64,000 bases of DNA from Holothuria scabra (GCA_037179385.1 CM074185.1:11212922-11276921); one strand, 5' to 3'; shown: positions 10,593-25,500, counted from the first letter of the stretch. The notes: a model not told the origin generated them from the sequence alone. Translations and numbers: made by a program.

Positions 10593-13500
10593 GTGAGTAT
10601 TTCCTTAATTTTTGCAGTTTCTTTCGTTTTCGTTAAAGGCCCGGTTCTCTCACCCCAAACAGTACCAATTCTCCTAACCTTCTTACTTAAGCCCCTTCCA
10701 CAATCGTCTGAAATTCACCCTCATCAAGATACAATCTTAGTTTATTGCTTCAAGGTGAGTATAAAAAACTCAGTTTATATAATCAAAACACTCTCAGTAC
10801 CTCTCATGCTGTGTAACATTAGCTTTTGTATTCTGCATCGTTTGAATAAGTTGTCAATCAAAGAATTTAGCCAATTGAGAATTTCGGTACCCCCGTATCA
10901 AAATTGTAGTTTGGGGTGAGAGGTTTGTTCCTTTAAATTAAAGAGCTCAAGGACAGTAACGAGGTTTGAAAATTTTATACGTGTGTTAAAGCCAGGGGCG
11001 ACGATTTGTTCTCATTCGATCGGGGCATTACGGCATTCAAAAACTACCGTGTGAAAAATAAGGTCAATTTGCTATTTCTTAAATATTGGGGGTTCCCCTC
11101 CGAGATCGCAAGGTCGTGTTTCGAGGAACAACGCCTTACGACCACTCCCTATGGGGGATTCTGTAACATTGTTTTTTGCAATCTCTCGTAGCCTTCACGT
11201 ATTTGGCTAAAATACCTTTGACCCCTTATTTCTACGATGGTCACCGGTGTTTTCTCTGTTTACGAGTTAGTTTGTCATCTCAGACAATATTCTTATACAT
11301 AAAAATAAGACTTATTAAATCACGTGCACTTTTCAAATAATATAATTTAATAAAAATGTATCAATAAATAGACAAAATAATTGAGATATTACTATAGGCT
11401 GAGAAAGCAAGTATTTAGACCATCTTTAAGTTTTGAGGTTTCCTAGACACATCTGAGAGAGAGAGTATGGAAGAGAATTCTAGAATCTAGGACCTGCAAC
11501 CATTTTTAATGCGGCATTAAAATGTTTCATAGCATATCCTTAAGATATTTCGGTCCTTGATTATTTAAGCATTTGTAAGACAATTAACATCGATTAAAAC
11601 GTCTTCTTTTTTCAAAGGTAAGCACCAAAATTCTTCTTTTTGAAATTGTGAAATTTATAAGGCGAAATTAATTGTTTTACATTGAAGATAAGTCCTCGAA
11701 TATAACGAAAGGTACTTGGGAAGTGAAATAAGGAATTCTTAATTATTTTAATTAAATTTGAATTCTTATTTTTTCGACGAAGTGTGGGGTGACTCATGAT
11801 CTCGCGTTTTAGGTACGTCCAGAGAAGATTCACACTCAACGGCAGACTTGATATGACCATCTTTAAAAGGTTGAGAACTAATAGGAGACCTCCCTATTTT
11901 TGATCATTTCGATTACTTTTCGTTTTCTTCCTCTAGCAGTGCAGCTGGGGCCTTCGACGAAGCAGGAAAACGAGCAGCGGCCAAAGGCCAGCAGAAAACA
12001 GTAAACAACAATGGGACCACTACAAGCGGTCAAGCCAGTCCAGATGCCACGAATGAGAGAGCTGCAGGTATGGATAATGTCTCTGCTTCACTTCATTCTT
12101 CTGCGCCTTATTGTTGCATTGCATAGAGAGAATCAGTCCGGTCACGCTCCTCCAACCCACGCTGTTAGTAGGGGACAATTCGGAAGTTTTACACTCTAAA
12201 ATTACTTCAAATCAGGGAGGCACACTGCAAATTGTCAAAAAATTTAATAAACTCTTTCACAAATGAATCAGTTTCGTTAAAAATGAATAAATTTTAATCA
12301 AATTTCTGAGCCGATTTGAGTCAAGAAATTGACCAGGTCCCTGTCTTTCTGCTCGGATTCTGTTCAAATTTGGAAAAACTATTTTTGGGGTGTATTATAG
12401 AACTTCAGTGCAGTGTACCACTGCAGTGAACCACTGAGAGGGAATCCCCTCTGATAGACTTATGCACTAATTCGGTGCCATCTTGGTTTCTATCCCTTCC
12501 GGACCTCTGTGGAATTTCTCAAGAGTTACCAGGTTACGAACTACTTTTGATATGTATAAAACCCTACTACGCAGGCGTTTAACACCCTTTTCGACTTTAC
12601 TGACCTTTACGATTTGGAACTAAACGGTCCTCTATATATGTGTGGGTGGTTCATGCACATGAAAAAGGATAATAAGTTTTTGTTATCCTCCTTTAATATG
12701 TGTATGCTCCCTTGCTTTTGAAGTGCATGCAAATTGTTTAACATAAAAGGAGAAGCCCTCCAATGACTGACATAGCTTCAACCTACTGTGCACAGGTACT
12801 ACTCCTAAGCTAAACTATATTAAATTTTAGCCTAAATTAAAGCTAAATTTATAACACATGACATCTAAAAATTATGAAAAATTTTGCACTGTCAGACGCA
12901 ACTTGAAAGGTCTCAAATTTACCATTTTGCTTTCATCCGGAATGCATTGGCTGAACACGCCAACGGTGGGCCCCCTTACTTGGCGTACCCGTACTAAGAG
13001 AAGGTAACCTGCATAGGCTACCAGTGTCGCAAAGGTACCATATCACACCCGAAGATTCGGTGAATAAGTAAAATTTTAAAACAATTTAAAGTCCCAAAAC
13101 TTTATTAGAATAGCACCATACATGGTCGAAATAAATCCTTAGAACAATAGTCTCTGACTAGAAAGTAGAAAAATCATTTTTCTCCTTCGGCAAAATCCAC
13201 TTCAATTTAAGCCTTACAAGAATAGGAAAAAATGCTAAATAATAAGGACCCCGGCCAAAACTCGAATCTCAGTTCAACGCATTACCATATACTGTATTGC
13301 ACCATTTTGCATCCAAGTCGCCTCACAAGTGCAAGCATGTCTCTCTCAAAGGTGCAGGGGGTGTCGTCCCTTTATTTATAGACGGGCCCAATTTTAAAAC
13401 TAGGAAAGATATCGCTAATTAACAACAATTGTTGAACTTTCAAAGATTTGTCAACAATAGCACAATTTTCACCCAATTTAGCTAGGACATACATGTACGC

Positions 13501-16500
13501 CATTATTACCCCCATAAAGATGTCGCCCCGCCATTCACACTTAGCTGAAAAATAAGGGTCCTTAATGGACATTTATGTATACAAGTAGCATGCTTCTCTG
13601 TTCAAACAGTGTCATGGATTACCCCCTATCTATGTTGTGACCGTGCGGATTCCTGTTGCTTGACATTACGTACGCAAAAAATAGGAGGGCGATAAAAAAT
13701 CAAGCATGCTACGTAGTTTTGTATGCCATTCCAAAGTACAAGTACGTACCTTCAAGTTCTTAAGCAAACTAGCCACATAGTTCAAATTCCTAGGTATGCC
13801 ATGCGCAGTAGGGATTTCATGAAGATTGCAAAGTTGGACAAGTTTCACGTGAGGTAACCTGATCTGATTGCACAAATCCCAGCCTGCATGGCCCCTCTGT
13901 GGTTAAAAGAATAGTCCAGAGTCCCTCATTTTTCGCTGCTTGTATTGAGCTGAACGAAAAAAAAATCGTCTACTCCGCCGGGTATAATAGAAATAATTCA
14001 ATTATTATCCAAGAATCTACTTTACAGAGAAGTTCTAATGTACTGATGATTGGAGGTATATAGCTCACTCCAATAATGATGTAGAACGTGGGGTCATATC
14101 CCTAATGATATCGTACACATGCAGTCTGCGGAAGAAGAAGGTATATTGTCTAACCATGAAGTGAGCCGAAGCAGGCAACTGACAATAAAATGAATCTTAA
14201 TTGAGTTCATGTAATGGCTCACATTCTTTGTTTCTTCAATTGCCCATAAGAGGGCATGTCATTATTTTGAGCCATTCTCCCGGAACCCCTTTCGTGTTCG
14301 TTTTCCTTTAATTCATGACCAGTTGCCAGAGCTCTTTTTCTGACGGAAGGAGTCGAGGTATAGTAAGGTGCAACCTCCTGAAATGGTATTGCATTAACAT
14401 CAAAGTATTCAATTAATGATTTTCCTCCAGGAATAAAAACAGATATTAGGGCCATGACGTCACTCATTGCCTGGTGAGCATCTGTTGGATATTCATGAAA
14501 GGTGCGACGATAAATTTCTCCCAAACCGTACAACAAATTTGAAGAGTTTTTGCTTTGTACTAAAGAAGGTTTACTTATGCTTGCGCCTTCATTAACATTG
14601 ACTGTTAAATTATGCAAATATGACGTTGCATTATTGGAAACGCTGCTTCCATCAAAGGACTCTGCGGTGCTTGTTTTACACAAAGCTATGCTGTCATGTC
14701 CCGAATGGCTGCTCTCTTTGCAGCAATTTCCACCACAATGACTTCCATTTACGCATCGATGGGCAGCTGCAAGAGAAGGTCTCGATCCGCCGGGCAGACT
14801 AACATTCGGGTTGTAACTGTTCTGCAAAACTTCTTCCTCACGTGATAATTGATTTTGTGTCAAACGTAACATTTTGGCAGATCCTTGGTTATCTTTCTCA
14901 AGTTCACTACCAGCCGGAAACAAATTTCTGGCAACATTTTTTGTTTTATCCTGTTTATCTAAAACCAAATTCGTGGCCTCGTTCGAGATTATTTTTCTTC
15001 TACCTGCGACAAGAGGGGTCGTTGGATTCTGACCGTCCATTTCACGGAATGCGCAGAGCGTATCTCCACATAAGATTCCAGATGGCAGACTAGAATTTAT
15101 CTTATCTAGCTCCGCTCTGATCAATGGGAAGTCAAACTTAAAACCATTATGAGCTAGGAGGCAGACGGGTCCCTCCTGCCTTGCCAAGAACAGTTTGAGC
15201 ATGGTTGCATCAGTTTCCCCGAATCGTGGCTTGCTACTTTCGGACAAGTTCAAATTGTCCAACCCCGTAATTTGGAGTGCAGCAGGCGACACTGCTTTTC
15301 CAGGATTCATACAAAGGCTCAAGCTATCAGAAACTCGCGGTGTTAAAACTTTTGGTTGTTGGGTTTCCTTCAATGGTGTAGATTTTTTGTATTGAAGACA
15401 TGTTTCAAGAAGTTCAGAACGGTGAACTGCAACCAGACAAATTTCCATCATTTTGGGTTTGTCCAACGATTCTAGATGTGTTGATTCTATGTCCAGAAAA
15501 ACAAATGTTTTGATAGGTGTGAACTTATCCTTTGTGAGATCCATTGCAGTTACGTTAAGCGGGGCTGATGTAGGCTAATCGGATGACTAAAATGTCACAA
15601 CTCCAAGAAAAGTCATATGTTTTGATTGGGAAAGGTACCAATAAATATGTCAACCGGTGTGGATATGGTGAACTTCGGCTACGCAAGACACGCTCTTTGA
15701 CAAAGAAAATTCCTGAGAATGTATAGGCACGATAGTCGTCCTGTGCATTACTACAAGCAAATTTAACCAGAAGGTGTCAAACTCCAACAAAATTCAAAAC
15801 TTCACTACAAGCAGAGAGGCACGTAGCTACGCTAATGCAGCTTCAACAGTTCAAGTCCATGTAACTAAATTATCATAGGCTATTTATATAGACCGATAGC
15901 AGAGGCAACGTCTTGTTTTGCAAACACAGTAATCGGATACTTAACATAGTATCTCTTAAGTGCATGTTTACAATACGTGCCAATACATGTTTCGACCTTT
16001 TATTTACTTAGTCGAGCCGTCATGCTCAAATAGACACTGAAAGGGAAAAAATAACACGCTTACACATTGGTTGCTGTTAGGGAAATCCCCTTGTACCGAT
16101 TTCGCCTCCATAGTCAAGTTGAAGCTTGACTGCTAGGCATGCGTGTACTTTCATTTCGGGATAATGGGATACCGTAATCTATGCTGACTAATGTTGAAAC
16201 TGCTATCTGAACAAAAAGAAATAAAAAAGTATAGTCCACCTGGCCTGCCGTTTTTTACAAAATCAAAAACTTTGAGCTTATTTTAGAGGCTTCGTGATTT
16301 GTAGTTAGTGTAATGTCCTCAAATTAAGCAAATACCCACGTGACTATAACATTTTAGACCGTGATCCCCCCCCCCCCCAAATAAAAAAATCATAAGAATT
16401 TTATGTGAGTGGTTTTAATAACATGTTTAATTTCTTATATGTGCGGGAATTAGCAGAACATACAATGCCTACTATATTCGTATCCTTATATTGCAGTACC

Positions 16501-19500
16501 GTGGTGCAAAGGCAATTAAGTTTCCAAATAAGAAAGGCGAGTAACTCTATTGTCAAGTAAACGCAAATGATGAAGCCGGCATATTTTGCAATAAGGACTA
16601 TTTTTGGAAGTGACAGGATCAAAGGCACTTACAAAACATGTTAGTGGATTTGAATGGTTTTAAAGGGATAGGAGTTATCCTTGCATTTTTAGTCTAATGA
16701 GAGTGCAATATTTTCGTTTAAAGGGGTCGTTTGATTTTCCAAACACGTGTAGGAATGCCCTACATGTGTCTATCAATAAAACAACTCTTTTGACGACATT
16801 CCTTAAAGGGGCGGTGTCATTACTAAACCCAACTGAAGAAGTAGCTATTAAAAATGTATAAGCTTATCTTTAATATTTAGGAAACCGTTCTTTTAATTGG
16901 TGCCATTTCTTGCCGTCGCTTGGCCATCTAAATGATATAGCATTAAATATAATGAATATGCCAAATAAACTGAAACGTTTCCTCATTAAATATTCAACTT
17001 AGGTAAATCAAATACCCCCGTCAAGAGTGGGATCGTCCCAACGAAGGAACAGCCTGAAACTCTCGAAACTCAACCGACAGAAGAAAATAAAACCGAAGAA
17101 GGCACCACGGAGCTTGAAAATGGAGAACTATCAGAATTCGCAGTACTTCGAATACAAAGGTAAATCATTTCGAATACCTCATCAGGTCGCTAACAGGGAG
17201 GGGGCAGCATTCGACGGGGAAAACGAATAACATAATGGAACGCTCAAATACAGGGGTAAGTCCTGATGCGGATGTTGCACCAGATCTAAAATAAACAAGA
17301 ACTTGAAGAGGAAAGTGCCATACTTTGGTTTGTGTTTTCACCTTTTGGCTCTCCGTCAGATTGTCAAGGGGTCTCTTGCAAAAAAGGGGGATGAGACGTA
17401 CCATGTCTGGATGGGGTGAGGGGAATTTCGTGTTCTGTAATCGCCCTCTTGGTGAGGGGAACCCGAATTTTCTCTCCGATAGATAACTTTTCGTAATGAC
17501 ACAACTCTCAAACTTGTTCAGAGCTTTTGTCGCTCTCCTTACTTAAATTTTCTGAGTAGCCTACTCACATTTGCCACAAAGAAGTTAGATACAAATTTTT
17601 CCATGCTAAGCATGTGAAAACTTACCCATACTTTACATGTTCTATATATCCGTATCAAAATAATGTTTTTTGTCATTTCGACATTTATTGAACTACAGCA
17701 GCATTGTCCAGTGGGTACTGAACACTGACTTGTCCTCTGTTTGTAATGCACAGTATTAACATTTCATTATGCCGTTTAACCCACGTTTAATTCACGTCTG
17801 CGCTTTTGTTCATTTTGGGTCTTTAGTATACCGTTTAATGAGATTTGTAAACCTTTTCAAGTTAATTCATTACAATAAAATACAAATTGGTACCAGGCCT
17901 ATCTCATCTTTTAAAAGATTTGTTACTAAGCAACCTTTATTCCTTTTCTTGTTTTCTTTTTTTTCTTCGCCTATAGACCTGCTTGTGTGTCGAATCAATT
18001 GCTCTTTAGTGACTTAATACATTACACTGTGCGCATGCGCTATCCATCAGCTAATGCATGGCAACAAAATTGGCAAATTATTTCCCGGTCGAAGATTTGC
18101 AGCAAAGGTTATTGCTCTTAAAATTAAAGTTTTTGATAGTTATTACACCGTTTGTGTCACAACTTCTTTACTTTTAATCTTTTCAACTTCATGTGATAAA
18201 GGGAGGGTGGGGGGGGGGGGGGCAGAGATGAAGAACATTTGAATAAAAGAAGTGATGTTAATGTGACTCAATGAGCGAGTTCGGTAATTCGTTGCCGCAT
18301 GGAATTGTGGGGCACAACGTGGGATATACAAACCGAGCTCAACACGTAACCGTCAGAGTGTCCTTGTTTTCGTCAGTACGTGCATACAACACCATCTAAG
18401 TGTCTAACGGAGTTGAACGAAAATAGGGGTGTCACTAGCACTACTTTACGGCAGATTCAAATGCAAATTTTTACACTAAAAAGACATTTTAGACAAAACC
18501 CACTGCACAAAACCACACTTGAAATATCTCCTTACATTATGGATGGATTAAGAAAGAATGATTTCACCAAATGTTTATGTAAACTCAAATTTTGGAATAG
18601 CCTACGTCTTGTAGGCGTGGGATTGGTTTGTTTATCCCGACGATTTGGACGATGTGCCCATGTGCACAGCCACCAAAATGAATTACCGAACTGGCTTATT
18701 GCAGCACCTCCATATGATGGGGTTATGCCCCTATACCAAGAGTATTCCCCTTATTTATTAGACCAACCTCCGATATACAGTAAATCTATCGAAAGTAAAT
18801 CATGCAGATCTATTTTTAAAACACCCGAACGTACGCTATTTCTTTACAGCCAGTATAGTTTTAATATCAAGCTCTTGTGCAAACATATCGACCGCTTGAC
18901 ATTGATTTACGACGAGTTTGAAAAACTAAACTTCATTTTCTGCCTTCAATCGACAAAAGCTGTCATGGAGACGGACTTCTAACGACTTTCATGTTATTTG
19001 GAAAATTAAAAGGCACTTCCCTTGACTGTAGTTACATAAGAAACGGCTGGGCGGTGACTCTAAAGAAACCGGATAAAATGTATTGATGTGTTTGGTATAA
19101 ATATGAGTGCATGAATTGTAGAGTTATAGATAACATATGCGCCATTGATTTCATCCTTTCATATGTTACATAATATTATATTACATTTTTAGTTCGTTTT
19201 TGGTTTTCAAAGAGTCTGATTACCGATATCTTCAGTTCTTCGCTTCAATAAGAAGTCAGAAATGAGAGATTTTGAAACTGGTGATTTACCTTTTAAAGCT
19301 TGTTACAGTAAGAAGAAGAAACTCAAAAACAGAGTTTTGTTTTCCGCCCGTGTTTTTAGTAGATTAAGAAGTAAAGCGAGAGGATTTTCCCTTGGGAGTT
19401 TCATCATTTTTATGGATTAGGTTACTCTACTTAACTGGTCTGGATTAATAACTCGTTTTTCATGTAAATCCTGCAAATAAAGTAATTGCAAATTTTCTCT

Positions 19501-22500
19501 CTCAACTGCCCAAAGGCAAAATATGTACTGAACTTGGAAAGACAAAGTTGCCGTACTGATCGTGAATGAGGGATAAGAGAGGCTGTCTGGCCGCGGTCAC
19601 TGATGATTATTGTCAGAAACTGCAATTGATAGGACAATCTTTGTTAGGAAAAACAGCTTGAAGGGATATAACAAATTCTTTTGTCAATTTCGTGATAAAC
19701 ATAGATCTGACTTTCCATCCCAGTTTTTCGAAATTTCACCTTTGACCTTTATTAAAACCCGTGGTCGATTAAGAAGATCATATCCGTCTGAAAATTATTG
19801 GAATACTTTTTTTAGAAAGGGCATGCTCTTATGTGCACATGTGGTGGTGAGATCCATTTTGACAAAATGGCTAGAAAATTGAGTAACTTCGAAATTTACC
19901 TTTACAGTGTCTTCAGGGGACATCAAGAACGGCAGCTCATCAAGAAACAGAGTGAAATGGCGATTAAAATACAAAGGTAAGCGCTAATATATAGTGCACA
20001 CTGCATTTAGTCAGACTTTAAGCCAGCGATGCGTCTCGTCGTCTTTGAGATAGCCAGATCACTATAACACATTTCAAAGAGACGGCTTCGTAAGCCAGCA
20101 ATTAAAAAACGACAGTAAAGAAATAAATACAGAATCAGAAAAGACGGATGAAAACTAAGTAGGAGTAGCTTGCATTATACGAGACTACGCTCTACTCAAG
20201 TGGTATATACAAATACATTAATTGGCCGTATTTTTTTGCATTTAGTACCGTGTGCTATAAATGGACTTGGGCTTTGCGCTTGCTCTGTGATGTGGATACC
20301 GATTTTTCTCAGAAACAATAGCACATCCCATTCCAAATCAAATTTTTGCTTGAACTAAGTTATATGTGCATAACTTGGGGACTGGGTAGTCATCTTGTTC
20401 AAGGTCTAGTTCGTTTGGTCAGATGGTTGTAGAATGCTTTGCATCTGGATGTTTACTATGACACGGCGGGTAGACAGGATTGTGTTATTTGAGATACTGG
20501 AGTATGACATGGGGAAGGGTGTAAAAGAGAGGTGTGTCCTTCAGTGGCGTAGCCACGGTGGGGGGGGGTTAGGGGTTAGAACCCCCATGACCCACGACAC
20601 CTAAAAAAGCGGTTTTCTCTCTATCCTTTGACTTTTCCCTAATGTCGTGCCCCAACCCCCATGACACCACCCCCCCCCCCCATAACACAATCCTGGCTAC
20701 GCGCCTGGACTGCCCTTGTAAAAAATTAAAGAAAAGTGAGGGCCTAGATGCGGAATGGTCCAATGTGGCTCGTAAAATGTAGTTTTAGTTACAATGACCA
20801 CTTCTTTGCCATTTAGCTGGTTTTCAACCTTTATGCATGGGCCATGGGGGTGAGGGTATTAAATTTAAAGAGAAAATGATTTCTTGCGTCATGGATAGGT
20901 CTCACACGAGTGGAATGTAGGACAAGTATTATGTCAGTTGAATTGTGATCAGGCCCGTGGTCGTCGAAGGGGAGGCACAGGGGACAAAGTCCCTGATATT
21001 TTCGTCCAACAGGGAAGTTAAAGTTGTGATTTTTACACATTTGGGCACCTCGAAAATGCCAGGAATTTCGCCCATATGGAACCATTTCGTCCCATTCAGT
21101 TGCCTATGTCTGACACGGGTCTGATTAATAATTTAGGCTTTCTAACCTTCAATCACCAGGCGTTTCCGGAGACACAGGTTAGAGTCAGGCAGTAAGGAAG
21201 AAGAAAATCAGGACCACATTAAAAGTGGTGGAGAAATTGATGAAGAAAAATCCAAGCAAGGTAAGAAAGATGTATCAGGAGGATTTATTCCCATTTGCAA
21301 CAATGACCATAATAGATTTTAATAGAATAGCAATTTGAGTGTCAGTACCATGGCAACGCGACCAAATACTGTTTTAAAGTATAGGTATTGTCAAAAGTGC
21401 ATTTTTCTATTTTGAGTAGATGAAAGTATGATCTAAAGCCTTTTCTCTTATATATATATCGTAAGATTTAAAATATTGGAGTTTAAATCTAAAAGAGTTC
21501 AATTAGTGACCAATCGGACGTTCCAGTGGTCGCTAGTTCCATTCTTTTAGATTTATTTTAACTCTATTAGACTAATGTTTAATCTATTGATTTAAGAGTT
21601 CATGAGATTAGTCGAAACAAAACTCGAGAAAGCAAACAAACCTTTTTAAAAATACCCCGCCTATATAATTGAATTCCTTTTCATAAGGTTGATTTTTTTC
21701 TTTTCTCACAAGGTTGTCGAAATTATTCATAACGCACAACGGGGAAATTGTAATTTGGGCATAAAATGCAACAGCAGTCGCCCCCAACTTGTTTTGGAAG
21801 AACAGCTAGTTTTTACTCTAAATTATCTTTATTTGTCTTCAAACTTACTGTACTTTCATTAAGCCTGTATGTTATATGTCAGGACGTAAATATTGCATAT
21901 TCAAAGAAATGCAAAGAGTAATCTTTCACAAACTTTACACTTCCGGGAGATAATATTGTCACGTGATTCTCAAGAGCCATTCACGAAATAGGATAGACCA
22001 CTAAACCATAATAAAATGGGATAACTGCTTTTGCTCTTGCTGGAATAGTAGGTGTGGCCTGTAGCCAGAAAAGGACCATGAAGAGGGTGCCTTTTAGGAG
22101 GGGTGGGGTTCATGTACAGAATCGTATTAAGCCAATGTCAAACTTCAAACTCTCCAAGGGGTAAATAAGGGGATCTTTGCCCCTCCCCACCTTTGCTACA
22201 ATTCTGGGCTACTCGCCTCCATATGACACACCCTAAAAAAATCAAGTTTAGTGATATGCTTTTTACCTGCTTTACAGAGTTACTTGAGATGAGAAGAGAA
22301 AACAGAGAAAATCGAGTCCGAGGATGGCGAGATGAGACACCAGAACTCCTTCGAAAGGAGTATAAAGCCGAAATTGGTAAATGACATGTTCAGTTATTTA
22401 TATCCCCACAACGTACGTAGGGGTGGGTACACCTCTACTTAGCTAAAATACCCTTCACGCATGACCTGCGGAAATTTCATGTCTTTATGAAGTTTCCTAT

Positions 22501-25500
22501 CGTCCCCGATTTTTTCAATGTTTCCCGCGACCTTCTTCACCTCTTCCTTTCACCTCGGGCAATAGACCCTATGCATAATTATGATGTCACACCTTATGCA
22601 TGATTATGATGTCGCAGAGCAAAAAGTATGTCCTCATTTGGGGGTAAAGCATCCAACACTGACAAATGCAGACAGATGATTTGTCCACCAGTAGAACACG
22701 CGCATAGTCTGCTGTACGTCCAGGGCAAATTCTTATACGTACGGTAGCGTGTTCTATTGTTTGTTTCCCAAGGATGACGTCAGTGTGTCGTCAATGCATA
22801 AAGTCTGTAAGCGACGGACTAGGAGAACGTAAGGACCGACATCAGCGGACAAAAATCTAGATTTCCCTTTCTCCTTCCCACGTTCAGCTTGACCAATGAA
22901 GTATGATTATGGGGGACATTTACGACGTGTACTTTTCTGAAAATTACTATTGAGGCAGAGTGATAGTTAAGTCAAAATTAGTCAGTAAGTCTTCTTTCTC
23001 AAACAGAAATTCATTATTTCTTTAAAAAAAGTTTGTTCACCATAGCTTTCAAATGTTTTAACCAAACAACTTTGGTTACTCTTTTTGGCGCAATTTTGTA
23101 ACTAGATGACGCTATTTCCGGAGACTGCATGACTTAGAAATGACGATAGATATTATTTCTAAGCGATGCGTGAATTCAAACGCAACATTACCCAGTAAAT
23201 GGGGTTGAACCCGTGTGAATTAAGCCGACATTGTTGGCTATGTCTGTTTCAAAACATCAGTGTTCCCCTATCACGGGATAAATGCATATGCAAATTCCAT
23301 TGAAGACCATTCGTTATCTAAAATTCAAGGATGGGAGGGAATGCGGAGTGCTCAAATCAGATTTTTGTGTTAAGACAAACACACTGGTAACCTTAATTTT
23401 GGGTAGCTCTCCTTTGCATACTCTCTAATTTATCGCCTTTTCTCCATTCTCATTTTTAGGCGAACAGACAAAGGAAGAATTTAATCAATTTCAAGACGAA
23501 ATCACTGAACTGAAATGGAAATCAGAACAACAGATTGAAAGAAACATTTATCTTGATGGCAGCTCACCCAGGAAAATTTTGGTAGACTTAACCTTTAACG
23601 ACAAATTTGGTTACCATCAGGGTTGTCACCACATCGGGCGGTGCCGGGGGGGGGGGGGGTGCTATACCAGCTCTGAAAACCTCCGCCCGGTACTAGATAT
23701 CAATTTCAGCATCACCGCCCGTCACAAATTTCTTATCCTAACAAAATAAAATTCTTAGATATCTTTAGAATTGAGTGATAATTCATTGTTTTTGTGTAGG
23801 CACTCTGCAATCTCCAATAATTTGTCAATGGGAAGGAGTTACCCCTACTCATTAGACCGCTCCCCCAGGACGGTGATCACAATTTACCCAGCTCTCAAAA
23901 TGGTCTGGTGACAACCCTGGTTATGATAATTCAATGATCACTGAGAGTACAGATCAGTCGTAACAAAACATTTTAAAGGGTTAACCTTCTCACCTAAAAC
24001 TAAAATTTTTGTAGCAGTCCACAGAAATTCTTCATTGGCACAGCTCTTTGATTGACAGCTAGTTAAAAATGCAGAGTACCGAAGCTCATACTACACAGCA
24101 TGCATCTACTGTACTGGGAGTGTTTGGGTTACACATAAGGGGTCTTGTATACTGACTATGAAGCAATAAACCAGATTGTGTCTGGATGAGGAGGAATTCT
24201 AGACAGTTGTAGGGGGGGGGGGGGGCTTAAGTTAGAAGGTTGGGTGAATTGGAACTGTTTTGGGTGAGAGGATTAGGCCTTTAAATGCATTGAGAATATA
24301 ACACTTTTTTTTCAATCAAACTCAAATGGTTGCTGTTGCGGAAAAAATTATAGTTGGGTTTAAAATCTCGTTACTGAGTGCCATCTTGCTCCAGTCTGGT
24401 ACTTGCTATCTAAACCATTTCAGTCGAATTGTGGGTGGCTGGAAGGAAACTATTTTAGATGTCATATCCACATGGTTTTATGTGAAATAATTGATGTCCT
24501 AATAAGTATTCACTCATTTGCATACGTGTGAATCTCCCGACCCACAGCTGTACTGCATACTCATACCCTGTTATTATCAATTATCATATTTTTCTGGTGT
24601 GGTGGAGACTGGGGTAGGGAAGAGGTATAGGATAGGTTTTAGATGGTGGATACAACTTTAAGACCGTATGCATATGATGTCACAATGCAAAAGAGTACAC
24701 CCTCTTTTGAAAGAATATAAAAACCAACCGCCGAATGATCAACTAAGGTTTAATTATGTGCGGTACGTATATAGGTACGCACGTACGGTGAACTCAAAGT
24801 AAAATGAAGTCTTGTTTTAGATGATTTCTAATTCAAGTCAAAACCAAGTTAGAAACCTTCAAGTTTCAGAATTTCACTAAAAACAGTGCAATTTCATAAC
24901 AAATTTCAGTTGTTTTTAACATCTTTAAACTGTCGCCATAGTAACCAAAGCCAGAACGTGTTTACCAAGCCACAGAGACAGTAAAGCCAGACGTTCTTTG
25001 TGCGTAAACCTACTTTTATAGCAACTGTGATGCCTGTCCAAATCAAATTATTTGAAATCTGTTTGTTGGAATACAGAAACACTATGAAATAAAATCACAT
25101 CAAGATTTCCTGAAATATTTTACTGTAAAGTTGGGGTGACATATATGTTGAAAGATTAAAATATAAGACTTGCAATAGAATTTTAATTTTCTTCCTTTTA
25201 GTTTATCTCCTCAAATATCCAGAAAAGCTCATTACTAGCGGAAGCCCGATTGGAGGATGTCATAACGTTTGATTACGTGAGTCTTTTAATCTATAAAATT
25301 GCTTATTTAGGTGATAAAAAGTTGTACTAACCACTTGCTGAGATAAGTTATCTCTCTTCCCAAACAACATAAAATTTCCTGCTTGGAAGTTTATTTGAAA
25401 TGCGCTGGATATGGTGTACGGCAGAATTCAAAAACAACAAAACGAAAAAAAATACACAAAAGAAAAAAAACAAAGAAATAAAAACAAAGAAAAAAAAATC

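Noticed and set aside
10543..10919. Reading straight through from exon 1 as a single-exon protein of about 125 residues
   Set aside because: The frame runs into the TTAA-flanked MITE. Splicing at GTGAGT (10593) instead continues a 13-exon frame without error.
18380..18982. 200-codon open frame on the plus strand within intron 3
   Set aside because: No recognisable domain, an irregular composition and no splice or Kozak support. It lies in AT-rich intron where such frames arise by chance.
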